64,000 nucleotides of DNA, taken from contig OZ026563.1 of the NCBI GenBank assembly GCA_964020155.1, forward strand, positions 2,291,940-2,355,939, in the 5' to 3' direction. The DNA is from Chondrilla cf. caribensis (Eukaryota > Porifera > Demospongiae > Chondrillida > Chondrillidae). The notes below the pieces were generated by a model. It made no database searches and was not told the DNA's origin. It saw only the letters and a list, made by a program, of their open reading frames with translations. A program made the position numbers and the translations under genes. Position 1 is the first letter of the stretch; each line of letters begins with the position of its first letter. Below are positions 1 to 9,131 of this stretch, piece by piece.

Positions 1-310
1 CGGTACCGAAAAACTTCCTGAATATTTCGTCAGCATTATCTCCGAATATGTACGCTTCCGTGAAAGAACCACTGCTAGTGGGCACACCTCCTTTGAGGCC
101 TTCCTCCCCGTGTTGATCGTATATGGCCTTCTTCCTCGGATCACACAAGACATCGTAGGATTCGGCTATCTCACTGAATTTCTCACGAATCCCTGTAGAC
201 GGGTTCTTTTCAGGGTGGTACTTTAAAGACAGCTTCCTGTATGCTTTACCGATGTCTCTATCAGAAGCAGCGCGCGACAGTCCAAGGATGGCGTAGTAGT
301 CTTTCCCCAT
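1..310 (-). CDS. DNAJB13: DnaJ homolog, DNAJB13-like, 5' part only (runs off the window start)
   Basis: The minus strand is open from an ATG at 310 and begins MGKDYYAILGLSRA, a J domain at the very N terminus. The segment then reads through AYRKLSLKYHPEKNPSTG, REKFSEIAESYDVL and YDQHGEEGLKGG, so helices II-IV and the G/F entry are clear. Notably the J motif is HPE rather than HPD; vertebrate DNAJB13 also departs from HPD at this point (HPL), and DNAJB13 is a structural radial-spoke protein of motile cilia rather than a classical Hsp70 co-chaperone. The start aligns with the family start (MGxDYY). Only about 103 codons are in the window, so the client-binding C-terminal domains are not seen. 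Another class-B DNAJB protein is possible, but the lost aspartate of HPD and the ciliary partner across the promoter favour DNAJB13. Confidence 0.8.
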   Translation of the reverse strand, partial: MGKDYYAILGLSRAASDRDIGKAYRKLSLKYHPEKNPSTGIREKFSEIAESYDVLCDPRKKAIYDQHGEEGLKGGVPTSSGSFTEAYIFGDNADEIFRKFFGT

Positions 311-333
311 TTTGCCGAGCGGAGTATATTGTC
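311..333. promoter_or_regulatory. Shared divergent promoter of DNAJB13-like and EFCAB2/DRC8
   Basis: The two start codons (310 minus, 334 plus) lie only 23 bp apart; 62 bp if EFCAB2 starts at the second ATG (373). Transcription of the two genes must therefore start inside or beside the partner's coding end. No TATA box is visible. Both products are axonemal, so a common ciliary control region is a reasonable inference. Confidence 0.5.
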
Positions 334-645
334 ATGGCAACCACCCTAATTGATGCGCACCACAACTGTAAAATGGCTGATCAGAACGAGAAAGCCGAAG
401 AGACAAAAACTGAAGGTGACTCTATACTTGCAGAAATCAATCAGAAGATTGTAGATACGTTTGAGACCTTCGATCATGAAAATAATCAGACAGTAGATAA
501 AAGGTGATAAAGTAAATATTTTCTGTTTTATTATTCTTTGGCGTTCAAAATTGTTACTACTTTGAAATCCACAGGGAAATAAGTGCTATTGTACGAGCTC
601 TCGGTTGTTATCCTACTGAATCAGAGCTGGCAGAAATTCTTTTGG

Positions 646-700
<55 letters not shown>

Positions 701-3700
701 CAACTAGCGAGTCCAAACGAAAAATAAAAATATCGAAATTAAGGTTTCTTGTAGTATGAACTCAAAGACCTGTCTTCGAGAATTCCAAAAATATCAATAT
801 TGCCTCGGTAACTTCATTCTGGCCTTAGATACGTTCTTTCAAATTACAGCGGTAACGTAGCCATATTTTAATACTACGATATAGGCAGTGGGCGGCACCC
901 AACACTATTATTACGTAATACTCGGCGTAACGTCAATAGCAGCAGCGTATTATCCAAATAACAACTCAAAAGGATGGAAACCATTATAAACTTGTACTGA
1001 AAACACAAATGGAAAAGTTTTATGAAGGTAATAACTCAAGATCACCATTGTGATAGTCATCCAGCAACTCAAACTCGTAAATCTCATGTTCACCAAAGTA
1101 TATAACCTCAAAGAAGTTACTGTCAGGAATATTTCCTACTACCAGTCCATCATACCATGACAGGCCACCATCTTCATGGACAAATCGGTGAGTAATGCTG
1201 ACACCCACCAGCAATTTGGGGTTTGCCAAGATCTCTCTTTCAGTTGGACGTGGCATTCCATCCATTAGCTTACATAAATTTCTGAGGAGTTCATCAGAGG
1301 TTAACTGCTTTTTGCCCTTAGAATACTGAAATACTGCTTTATCTGGGAAACTTTGCTTTAAAACAACCTTCCTGAACTTCAGCTGGACTTTAAGTGCCTG
1401 TTTTCGATTGGATTCACTTGATTTCTCCTTGATTTTTGACACTGCAGCATCTTTTGTAGTCCAGAATCCTTCTTTTGAAATTTTGAGACACAGGGTACGC
1501 TTCATTTCATTCTCCACATTCTTCTTAATAGCAATAGCTTGCTCCTTCTTTAACAGCTGTATTTCCCTGTGCTTTTGTATTTCTGTTTTCCTCTGTCTGC
1601 CAATCTGTCTCTGTTCTCGCCCCAACTTCATACAAGCTTTAAAAATCCTCTTCTTCTCCTCTTCACTTTTGCATTGCAACCATTCGGCAGTTTTGTTGTA
1701 CTTGAACATAAGTATACTCTCTAAAGCAATCATAGAGCAGTTAGGTTTTTCTCTCAGCATCCTATGGAATAAGGAAGTGGAAGAAATGAATTAAATATTC
1801 ATCTTAATTCTGATGTATACATGCTAACATACCTATCCAAAATAGCGAAGTCACGTTCACTGCGAGCATTTGTTTTGGGAACAGTTGCGGTAACGTCATC
1901 TAGGTCTTTTGGAGAAGTACTGCTGAGTAAACCTCCTTCCAAATGGTCTCCCAGAAGGCGCTCCGATACTTGACTGAATGATTTACATAGCATCTGTAAC
2001 AGCTGTAATACTTGTGATTTGTCATCTTCACCGCTGATAAGTTCTTGAAATACATTATCATCGCCGTCAAGTTGATCCAGACCATTGCCTGTGAGCAAGT
2101 CAGTGGCATCTTTAGACCATTCGAGAAGGCTCCTGTACATTCTCTGATATTCCTGTCCAAGCTCACTCATACTCAATGGTGACTCGAGAATTCTCCACAG
2201 AGGACTAGTTAGGCATTTGCTAATAATACCCAAGGCGCAGCATCCAGTGAGGTAAAGGGGATGCTTGAGATCCCGAAGCACGGCTTGCAGTAGCATATTA
2301 CGAGAAGGATGTAGGTTGTCCAGGTATCTGATAAGGTGTTTACGAAGGTAGTAGATTCCAGCAGCATTGTGAAAGATGATATTAAATCTGTTTCCAGCAA
2401 ACTTTGCAACTGGAAAAATTGTGACTCCTTGGGTTTTGAGATATGCCTTGAACATTGTGTGACATCCAGCTTTTTGACAACACTGCTTCTGTATAGCTTT
2501 GCAAGCTGTACGAACTAACCGCATAGTTCCACATTCAGATGAAAATCCATCTGGGACAGCTGACTGTATGGATTCCCACTGTTGCAAAGTTGCCGATGCA
2601 GCATCAGCTAATGCAACCAGAAAATGAAGCCCACAGAAGAAATTGTTCATCTTTGAGATAGATGCTTGCTGATCTGATGTTAGTTCAGTCCATCCTTGGA
2701 TTACATCTGGTAGTACTTGATCTCGGTATTCTTCTAGAAGCTGATTGAAATTCTTTTCTACAACATGTCGATCTGACATGGTGTTCTTGATGGATGCCAA
2801 TATTTGCTTTGCTTTGCTATTATTCTGGTCATTTGGCTGGTTCACAGCACAGTATGCAGCTTCAATATCTGACAGAGATCGTTCAAGTATGTGTTTGAAA
2901 TCTTTTGCACCACCTGCTTTCATTTCAGTAAGACAAAGAGTGTACGATGACTCTTGTGTGGTTACTTGGAAACCACCATACTTTTCGCCAAACTTTGTTG
3001 TCCCATCAGAATGCAAGGTGTTGCTGGAGGGCTTTGAAAGCTCTTCAGCCAACTGCAGATGAGCTACTGACCTAGCTTCAACCATCATATTTGCTAGAGT
3101 GGACTTCTTTGGCAATTGACAAATGTCTTGCCCAAGTAAGTCAACAACAGCTCTGATGCATGCATCAACATTTCGGATGCTAACGTTGTGGCTCATCAGC
3201 TTCATGCAACATTCCCTAACTTTGTGATGGTAATAGCCTGCATCCATTGTTTGCATTTTACATGACCTAAGCTCTTTCAAGGCTTCACTAAGTTCATCAA
3301 CCTGTACCTCCAGCTCCTTCACTCTGACAGTAGTATCTTCTGGAATTTCATCATCAGATGTAGGCGATTTATCAGCAATTTTTCTCATATTTTTCAATTT
3401 CAAACGTTGCGATCTGGACTTATATTTCTTCACTTTTTTTTGGGTCGCGGATTTTTGATGGAGTAATTTATCTTTCAATGCCTTTATTTGTCTGTCGTGT
3501 CGCTGAGCATGTTTTCTTGCTGTAGCCTTGAGTACTTTGTTCTCAGCACTCAGCCTGATAATATGTTTCTTCTGTGTAGAAATTACTGCATCCCTCCTTC
3601 TCTCATGCTTGCGAATGTTCCGTACATTGGTACGACCAAGTATTTTTTCTGCAGTTCTGACCTTTGATCGAAGTAATTCTGCATCATGTAGAGCTGAATG

Positions 3701-5657
3701 CAATTCATCTGCAAGATCTCTAATGGTTTGCTGATAAGCTTGGTGTTCCTGGTGCCGTAGCAATGAATGCCTTTTTGAGTTACAATGTACACTGTCACGT
3801 ACGTATGTGTGGTGCTTTAGGCTGTTTAGTCTTGGGAATGCAGTAGGGAGATGAACAGAAACTATTAAGCTTTTCTAAATTCCGGCTGATAACAAGTTTA
3901 CGATGCTTTTGATAGAGAACAGAAAGAGATTTCAAAAGAGTGAGTTCAGCAGGTACATTCTCAGGCCAATTATTTCCAAATAATAGCTCCAGCCATTTCA
4001 GTATCATTCTCAAGGGCTGCTTTCTCAACTTTTGGAATCTTATTAGCTCAACAACTAAACCATTTGTAATTTTACTGACTGGAATAGCTTTTATTTGGCA
4101 ATTTGTGATATTCCTGGTAGTCAGTCGTAATGATCGAGTGTGTTTGCCAGGAAATAGACTCTCAGCCATTCTATCAGATTCTGCATGGAAATATGTGGGG
4201 CAAAAGTAATTTGAAAGAATTTACAGATGTTAAAATTTCAAAACCATTACCACAAATTTTTACTAAAGCCATCACTAAAGTGTGCTAAATTCAAGATTCT
4301 CTATCCCCCAATATCCCAATATCGCATAGTAAACATTACGCACTATGTCAAACAGGGTCGAAAATTCGTTATTATAATGTTTACACAGGCGATACTCTCG
4401 GTATTTAACAAATCAGCATTCCTTACCAGTATCTTTGAAAAGATCTCCTTTAGGGCTTCAATTTGATATGCGATGAGCGAGAACAGTAAACAAGCCGCTT
4501 GTGGAAACGATGACTTTGAAAGCGCGCGTTCGGTGCCGCATTAATGTATACAACCCTTAGGCGCCATTGGTTACGCAATATTATGACATCAGAATAATAA
4601 TTTGGACTCGCTAGTTCAACAGTACTATGTAATGGTACAGTGCAAACTTCATATCATGTATTTTTTAAAAATATGTGTGGTAGAAACCTGTTAAAACCTA
4701 CTACAAGGGACCCACAAAATCATTTTTGCAATCAGATGTTCTGAGTTTCTGTCAGGATTTACTTACTACTGTATGTAACTACTATAGCAACCACATAATG
4801 CTAAAAATTGGTTCGTATTCAACAGCAATAATATTTGTGTTGAGTGTATTTACTGATATTAACAAGTTTCTGCTGTATGTATTGGTGTAAAATTTCGTAT
4901 CCCAGGTGGAAGAAGAAGAACCAAGTGACTTCATACGTCTTGAAAAATTCCAACCTGTAATGGTGAAGATATTGGTGGAGAGGAGGTTTCGTCCTGCCAC
5001 CGAGGAGATGCTTTTGAAGGCATTTGAAGTTAGTCATTACTTGCCTACATGTGCATATACGTACGTATGTACGTGCGTACATGCTTAGGTACATATGTAC
5101 ATGTGGTTGATTTTGCTGTTGCTGCTCTTGAAACTATGCATGTATGCGTAGTACAGGTTAGGTACATTTCTTTCTGCTATGTACATACGTACCTATGTTC
5201 ATGATACGTACGTACGTATGTGTCAGGGTTCAATTCAGAATTGTCGCTTGGAATGAAATGTTGAATGGGAATAAATACTAACATGGTTGTAACAAACTTC
5301 TGTAAAGGGGATCACATTTGTGTCAGCCTAAGTGAAAGTAAATCATGGAGATAGAAGTAGTGTTTACATTCAATTTGATTCTTCATGTGTATTCCTTACT
5401 ACTGTAGCCATCAAATATTCACTTTATGTATAGTCATGTACATACTATGTACATTATATTCACATATTATGCAGGTATTAGACCAAGAGCGTAAAGACCA
5501 TTTAACACAAGAAGAACTATCAAAGTTTCTTACTGAAGAAGGAGAACCTTTCAGTTCTGAAGAAATTGAAGAGCTCATGGCGGCTGCTCTTGACCCACAA
5601 AAAGGGATTGTGAACTACAGGGACTATGTTCAACAGCTAGTTGAGGAACAGTCTTAA
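334..5657 (+). CDS. EFCAB2: EF-hand protein EFCAB2 / dynein regulatory complex subunit 8
   Basis: Four exons close in frame: 334-503, 575-647, 4906-5028 and 5475-5657 (182 aa). The product belongs to the calmodulin-like subunits of the nexin-dynein regulatory complex, which links doublet microtubules and regulates ciliary beating. Diagnostic segments are FETFDHENNQTVD, REISAIVRALGCYPTE, VEEEEPSDFIRLEKF, LRKAFEV-like LLKAFEVLDQE and EEGEPFSSEEIEE, which follow human EFCAB2 almost residue by residue. Metazoan orthologues begin MAD, so the second ATG (373, MADQNEK) may be the real start, giving 169 aa; 334 is the outer limit. Exon 2 ends directly at a (GT)n tract, so its donor lies in the microsatellite. 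Intron 2 is 4.26 kb because it holds a DNA transposon on the opposite strand. Confidence 0.9.
648..697. repeat. (GT)n microsatellite forming the EFCAB2 exon 2 donor
   Basis: An uninterrupted GT run starts at the first base after exon 2. The 5' splice site GTGTGT is therefore the first repeat unit and slippage would not move it. Confidence 0.9.
698..4620 (-). mobile_element. DNA transposon (~3.9 kb) with short TIRs, nested in EFCAB2 intron 2
   Basis: The sequence tagcgagtccaaa at 705-717 is repeated inverted as tttggactcgcta at 4601-4613. Just outside, the direct repeat gttcaac occurs at 698-704 and 4614-4620, read as a target-site duplication. Because the tip is partly palindromic (ctag), a shorter duplication (ttcaa) with a longer TIR (ctagcgag...) is an equally valid parse. 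Inside lies one long minus-strand transposase-like gene. The element sits against the (GT)n tract of the host intron and is antisense to EFCAB2. I cannot name the superfamily from sequence alone. Confidence 0.8.
1020..4169 (-). CDS. Transposase-like protein of the nested element (frameshifted)
   Basis: Three minus-strand blocks belong together: 4169-~3870 (N-terminal part), ~3874-1833 and 1761-1020. The last two join across a 71-bp GT-AG intron (1832-1762) to give ...DFAILDR|MLREKPN. The first two overlap in different frames around 3865-3875, with no convincing intron, which suggests a one-base frameshift or a very small intron. The central part has a basic coiled coil, then HSDGTTKFGE, NTMSDRH and NFFCGLHFLV. 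The two aspartates and the CxxH-like CGLH resemble the D-D-[C/D]xxH layout of RNase-H-fold transposases; this assignment is inference. The C terminus (about 45 aa before the stop) reads VGVSITHRF...YDGLVVG...YEFELLDDY, a Tudor/Agenet-like beta barrel. Similar multi-domain proteins are common in marine invertebrate genomes. Confidence 0.65.
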
Positions 5658-6452
5658 CTTTGCTCGTGTTTGTTCAATGCTCTCTCTTGTTTTTACATGT
5701 ACATATGTGATGTACTTTGTATATATGCTGTAATGATCCCAATACTTGTATTAATGGATACTGGTACCAGGTACTTGGTAACCATGTACGCAGTTGGACA
5801 CAAACTTTTGCCCTAATATGGTAGTGAGTTCAGTAGTGCTTTGGTGATAAGAGAACATTAATTAGTCTCACACATGTCCCAAAGTGGTTGCAATCATAAC
5901 TTATAGAGAGAGTCCACTACGCATACCTTGTATGCTTGCATGCACAATTTGAAATACCACTACTAGCACTGACTTTACAAACATTGTTCTATTATGACAA
6001 GATAGCTGTAGTCCAGTAATTTTACTGCTGACTCATCACCAACAGTGATGGTATTCACTGACTGTTTACATCTTGACAGGCATATAGTGTGTGGGTTGGA
6101 ATTTCCATGGGGTGTGTCTGAGGTGTGTTGACCATGTCCTCTCCCACACAATAATAGTATTCATGAGCACACTCATGGTATGTGCTTCATACACTATTAA
6201 ACAAATTTGTATGCTAATTATGCTAAATCTGTGTGGTCTGTATATTATTCATAGTCACCCCCCATATAGTATTTTGATATCTTTGGTTGTTTACCACTTA
6301 GAGGGTCCCCGGAACTCCTCCCACTGGGGTCATCAAATTGAATTACTATTGACTGGTAATACATTCTTTACATATCCAAATTAATTATTACTTGGGTATA
6401 TACATCTTATGTTACATCTATGCAGAATGTACACAGTCTGTAACAATCTAAA
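5658..6452. other. Intergenic, AT-rich; no gene seen
   Basis: This contains the presumed 3' ends of EFCAB2 (plus) and the CARD-like gene (minus), which converge here. No coding segment with recognisable similarity and no clear inverted repeat was found. Confidence 0.5.
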
Positions 6453-7901
6453 TTACAAAAATGTGAGTTCCTCACAAAGTTTACTGTTCGTGATGAAAAC
6501 AATGTTCGATTTTTCATGTCCTTTGGGATGAACTGTGTTAGCAATGTCTCTATGATATTCAGATTTATAATCATTTGTCACACGGGACAACCACTTGTCC
6601 ACAACTAGTGCTAGGGAAAGGTCCCGTTTGGCCATGTGCTCAATCGTGACATTCTCTTCTCTAAATCGCCTCGCTCTTGCTCGTAATGTTCCAGGTGTAA
6701 GCTGTTCACGATCCTCCATCAACTTTATCCGATCTGGTATTTGCTCAATGATCTCAGCCATCTGGAGGTAAAGACATGCTGCGTTGCATGCAATTCTACT
6801 CATGTACGCCTTTCGTAACAAATTATCCAGTCTACAGGCCACAGACATTGCCTTCTGGATGGCATCCCGTATGGTTGGCCATTCAGTCTCCAGCCGCTCA
6901 ATCTTGTTATTCTCCAAGATTTCAAAGAATGATATCCATGATAGCAACCAATAGAAATCAGCTTTTCCAACATCAGGAGCTGAACAGAGATTTACCTGCA
7001 TTTTTGCCTCTTCAAGTTTTCTTCTTGCCTCCACTGATTTGAACTCTCGAAGGTGTATACATGCTATGCGACGTAGGAGTCTCGGCTTCATGACTATGGC
7101 ATCATCATACATGATTTTACCACACCAAGACAATGCTTCCTCCAGTAATTCGACAACTTCTTCAGTTGATGCTATCTTTAGTACAATAGGGACATGGGTG
7201 CAGGTAGCATCGATAGCAAGAATCAACTTGGCTCGAACAGAGCAGCTCTTGGCCTCCTGCAAGTTCTCAAGGAACATGGTTCGAACTCGCTGGAAATTGA
7301 CTAGCGTCCCGTTTGACGAATCGTACCAGAACGATTTGTACAAACGATGCGACCTTGTCAATAAAGGAGAGTGGCTCGTTACTGGTGTCGGGTGAATAAC
7401 ATCCTCGAGGGGGTAGTCCGTCAACAAATCAATGCTGCGTCTTATTTCCCGCTCCACTAGGTCTCTGAGCGAGTCGTATTCTTTACGAGGTCCTTCTGTG
7501 TCGTTATATTCTTCTATAGCCTCTACGAACCTTTCATACGCCCTGGATGATTCTTCTTGCTGCGCTAGTCTCCCGATGTACTCAAGTAGACGCTGTGATT
7601 TCAATCGATCATTTTTTTCCAGCCGTATTTCTTCAAGAGTTTTTGCGGGTAGGTCCAAACCTTTCTTCGGGAGATAGTCGAGCAAAGGCATTGGACGTAG
7701 CATTCTCACCAGACTTGGGCGAGCATCATCGAAAACGCGTTTCCACAGTTGATACTGATAACAATCAGAAACCCCCCTCGTCGACGTAGTACAGTGACAG
7801 CCCCATCCTTGAGACTGTCGAGGTCTTTTGACTCGCATATAGGTCACTTCGGAGTCGTCTTGAAATGTTCTCTTTGTAAGCACTTCCGTTTCCTCGAACA
7901 T
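6453..7901 (-). CDS. Single-exon protein with N-terminal CARD-like domain, otherwise unknown
   Basis: An uninterrupted 482-codon frame starts at ATG 7901. Residues ~50-130 look like a death-fold CARD: helix 1 LWKRVFDDARPSLVRML, then PMPLLDYLPKKGL, the typical AKTLEEIRLEKN, DRLKSQRLLEYIGRL and AYERFVEAIEEYND. The remaining ~350 residues are predicted helical with repeated acidic/basic heptads (for example TEEVVELLEEAL, SVEARRKLEEAK, RRFREENVTIEH) and may form an alpha-solenoid; no catalytic motif, membrane span or signal peptide is visible. CARDs mediate homotypic assembly in apoptosis and innate immune signalling, so an adaptor or sensor is plausible. I do not recognise the C-terminal region and the CARD call rests on pattern only. 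The intronless structure is unlike its neighbours. Confidence 0.7.
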   Translation of the reverse strand: MFEETEVLTKRTFQDDSEVTYMRVKRPRQSQGWGCHCTTSTRGVSDCYQYQLWKRVFDDARPSLVRMLRPMPLLDYLPKKGLDLPAKTLEEIRLEKNDRLKSQRLLEYIGRLAQQEESSRAYERFVEAIEEYNDTEGPRKEYDSLRDLVEREIRRSIDLLTDYPLEDVIHPTPVTSHSPLLTRSHRLYKSFWYDSSNGTLVNFQRVRTMFLENLQEAKSCSVRAKLILAIDATCTHVPIVLKIASTEEVVELLEEALSWCGKIMYDDAIVMKPRLLRRIACIHLREFKSVEARRKLEEAKMQVNLCSAPDVGKADFYWLLSWISFFEILENNKIERLETEWPTIRDAIQKAMSVACRLDNLLRKAYMSRIACNAACLYLQMAEIIEQIPDRIKLMEDREQLTPGTLRARARRFREENVTIEHMAKRDLSLALVVDKWLSRVTNDYKSEYHRDIANTVHPKGHEKSNIVFITNSKLCEELTFL

Positions 7902-8837
7902 CGTCTTTAATTTGGGGCGATCGAATCAAAATGAGTCAAACGTGAGTAACGTAGTTTTTATCATTATGATAAGACTGAGTAGTATTACAATAATGATTGT
8001 TAAAATAGTATTAATACTGTATATAAATTAATTATAAATAGGATTAATATTGTAATATAATATATTGTTGAGTACATAATTTTATTAGTATTATTATTAT
8101 GACATAATTGGTAACATACATACTAATTGTAGGGACATCAATCGCTAGAGGTTCATCCATACACCCCCTAAAATATGCAGTTTGGAGTGTCTGTGGTTCA
8201 TCAATGTCCCAGCAATTGAAAAGGGAATTTTTATCTCATACGTCCCTAGCCCTATAGCTGCAGACTGGTCTGTGCATGCCTTGCTTGCACTTGTGAAGCA
8301 CATACTGTATAGCAGGAAATTTTCGCAGGACAAAATTTTTGTGGATGCTGGCCACAGTCACATGATAGAATGAGAATGCCAAATTTGTGGATAAAATGTT
8401 CGCGGACGTTAGGCCAACCATGAAATCCACAAAAATTTTGTCCCACAAAAATGTCCCGCTATGCAGTACATCCTTATAAAGCTACATAATGGTTCACTAT
8501 TATAAAATTAGTCTGAATTTAATGTATTATTGTATATACAATTGAACTGTATACATGCCTATGAGTGTGGAGTAATAATGGTATAATAATATATGTACAT
8601 AAAGGTGTATGTACACCTCGACCTTATATCAGTAGGACAAGCAAGCTTAAGCCAGCTGTAGCTGGATATCAGTCTGTTTCAAAGCCATCAAGTATATCCA
8701 TGAACATGCAAGGGGTGTTAGGGGTATGAAATACAATTACACCAGCAAATTACAATTCACATTGTACTTTGTAATAGCAACCATTACGACTATTAATAAT
8801 GTTGATTGTTTCTAAATCATTGAAAACCGGAACAGAT
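7902..8837. other. Intergenic with one MITE
   Basis: This is an AT-rich spacer upstream of the CARD-like gene and downstream of UCHL5. Apart from the hairpin element at 8303-8468 no structure or coding segment is evident. Confidence 0.5.
8303..8468. mobile_element. 166-bp foldback MITE
   Basis: The left arm tactgtatagcaggaaattt is matched by the inverted right arm ending ...cccgctatgcagta. The complementary stretch continues inward through gacaaaatttttgtggat, about 44 bp per arm with a few mismatches. TA flanks both ends, as expected for a Tc1/mariner-type target duplication. A related fragment occurs at 43402-43440. Confidence 0.75.
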
Positions 8838-8940
8838 TTAGGCCTTAGGTTTCTCCTTTTCATTCTTCTTCTCTTGAGCTTTCTTCTGAGCCTACAACAG
8901 GAAAGGATTTGAGAAAGGAAATTATTATGATGCGTCAAAG

Positions 8941-9004
<64 letters not shown>

Positions 9005-9053
9005 CACACTAACACACACACACACACACGCACACACACACACACACACACAC

Positions 9054-9131
<78 letters not shown>

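Noticed and set aside
1408..1794. Plus-strand frame over the 3' part of the transposase gene
   Set aside because: Shadow of the minus-strand transposase exon.
5039..5230. CRISPR-like or regulatory array of tacgtac/tatgta repeats
   Set aside because: These are degenerate tetranucleotide microsatellites without unique spacers, and the genome is eukaryotic.
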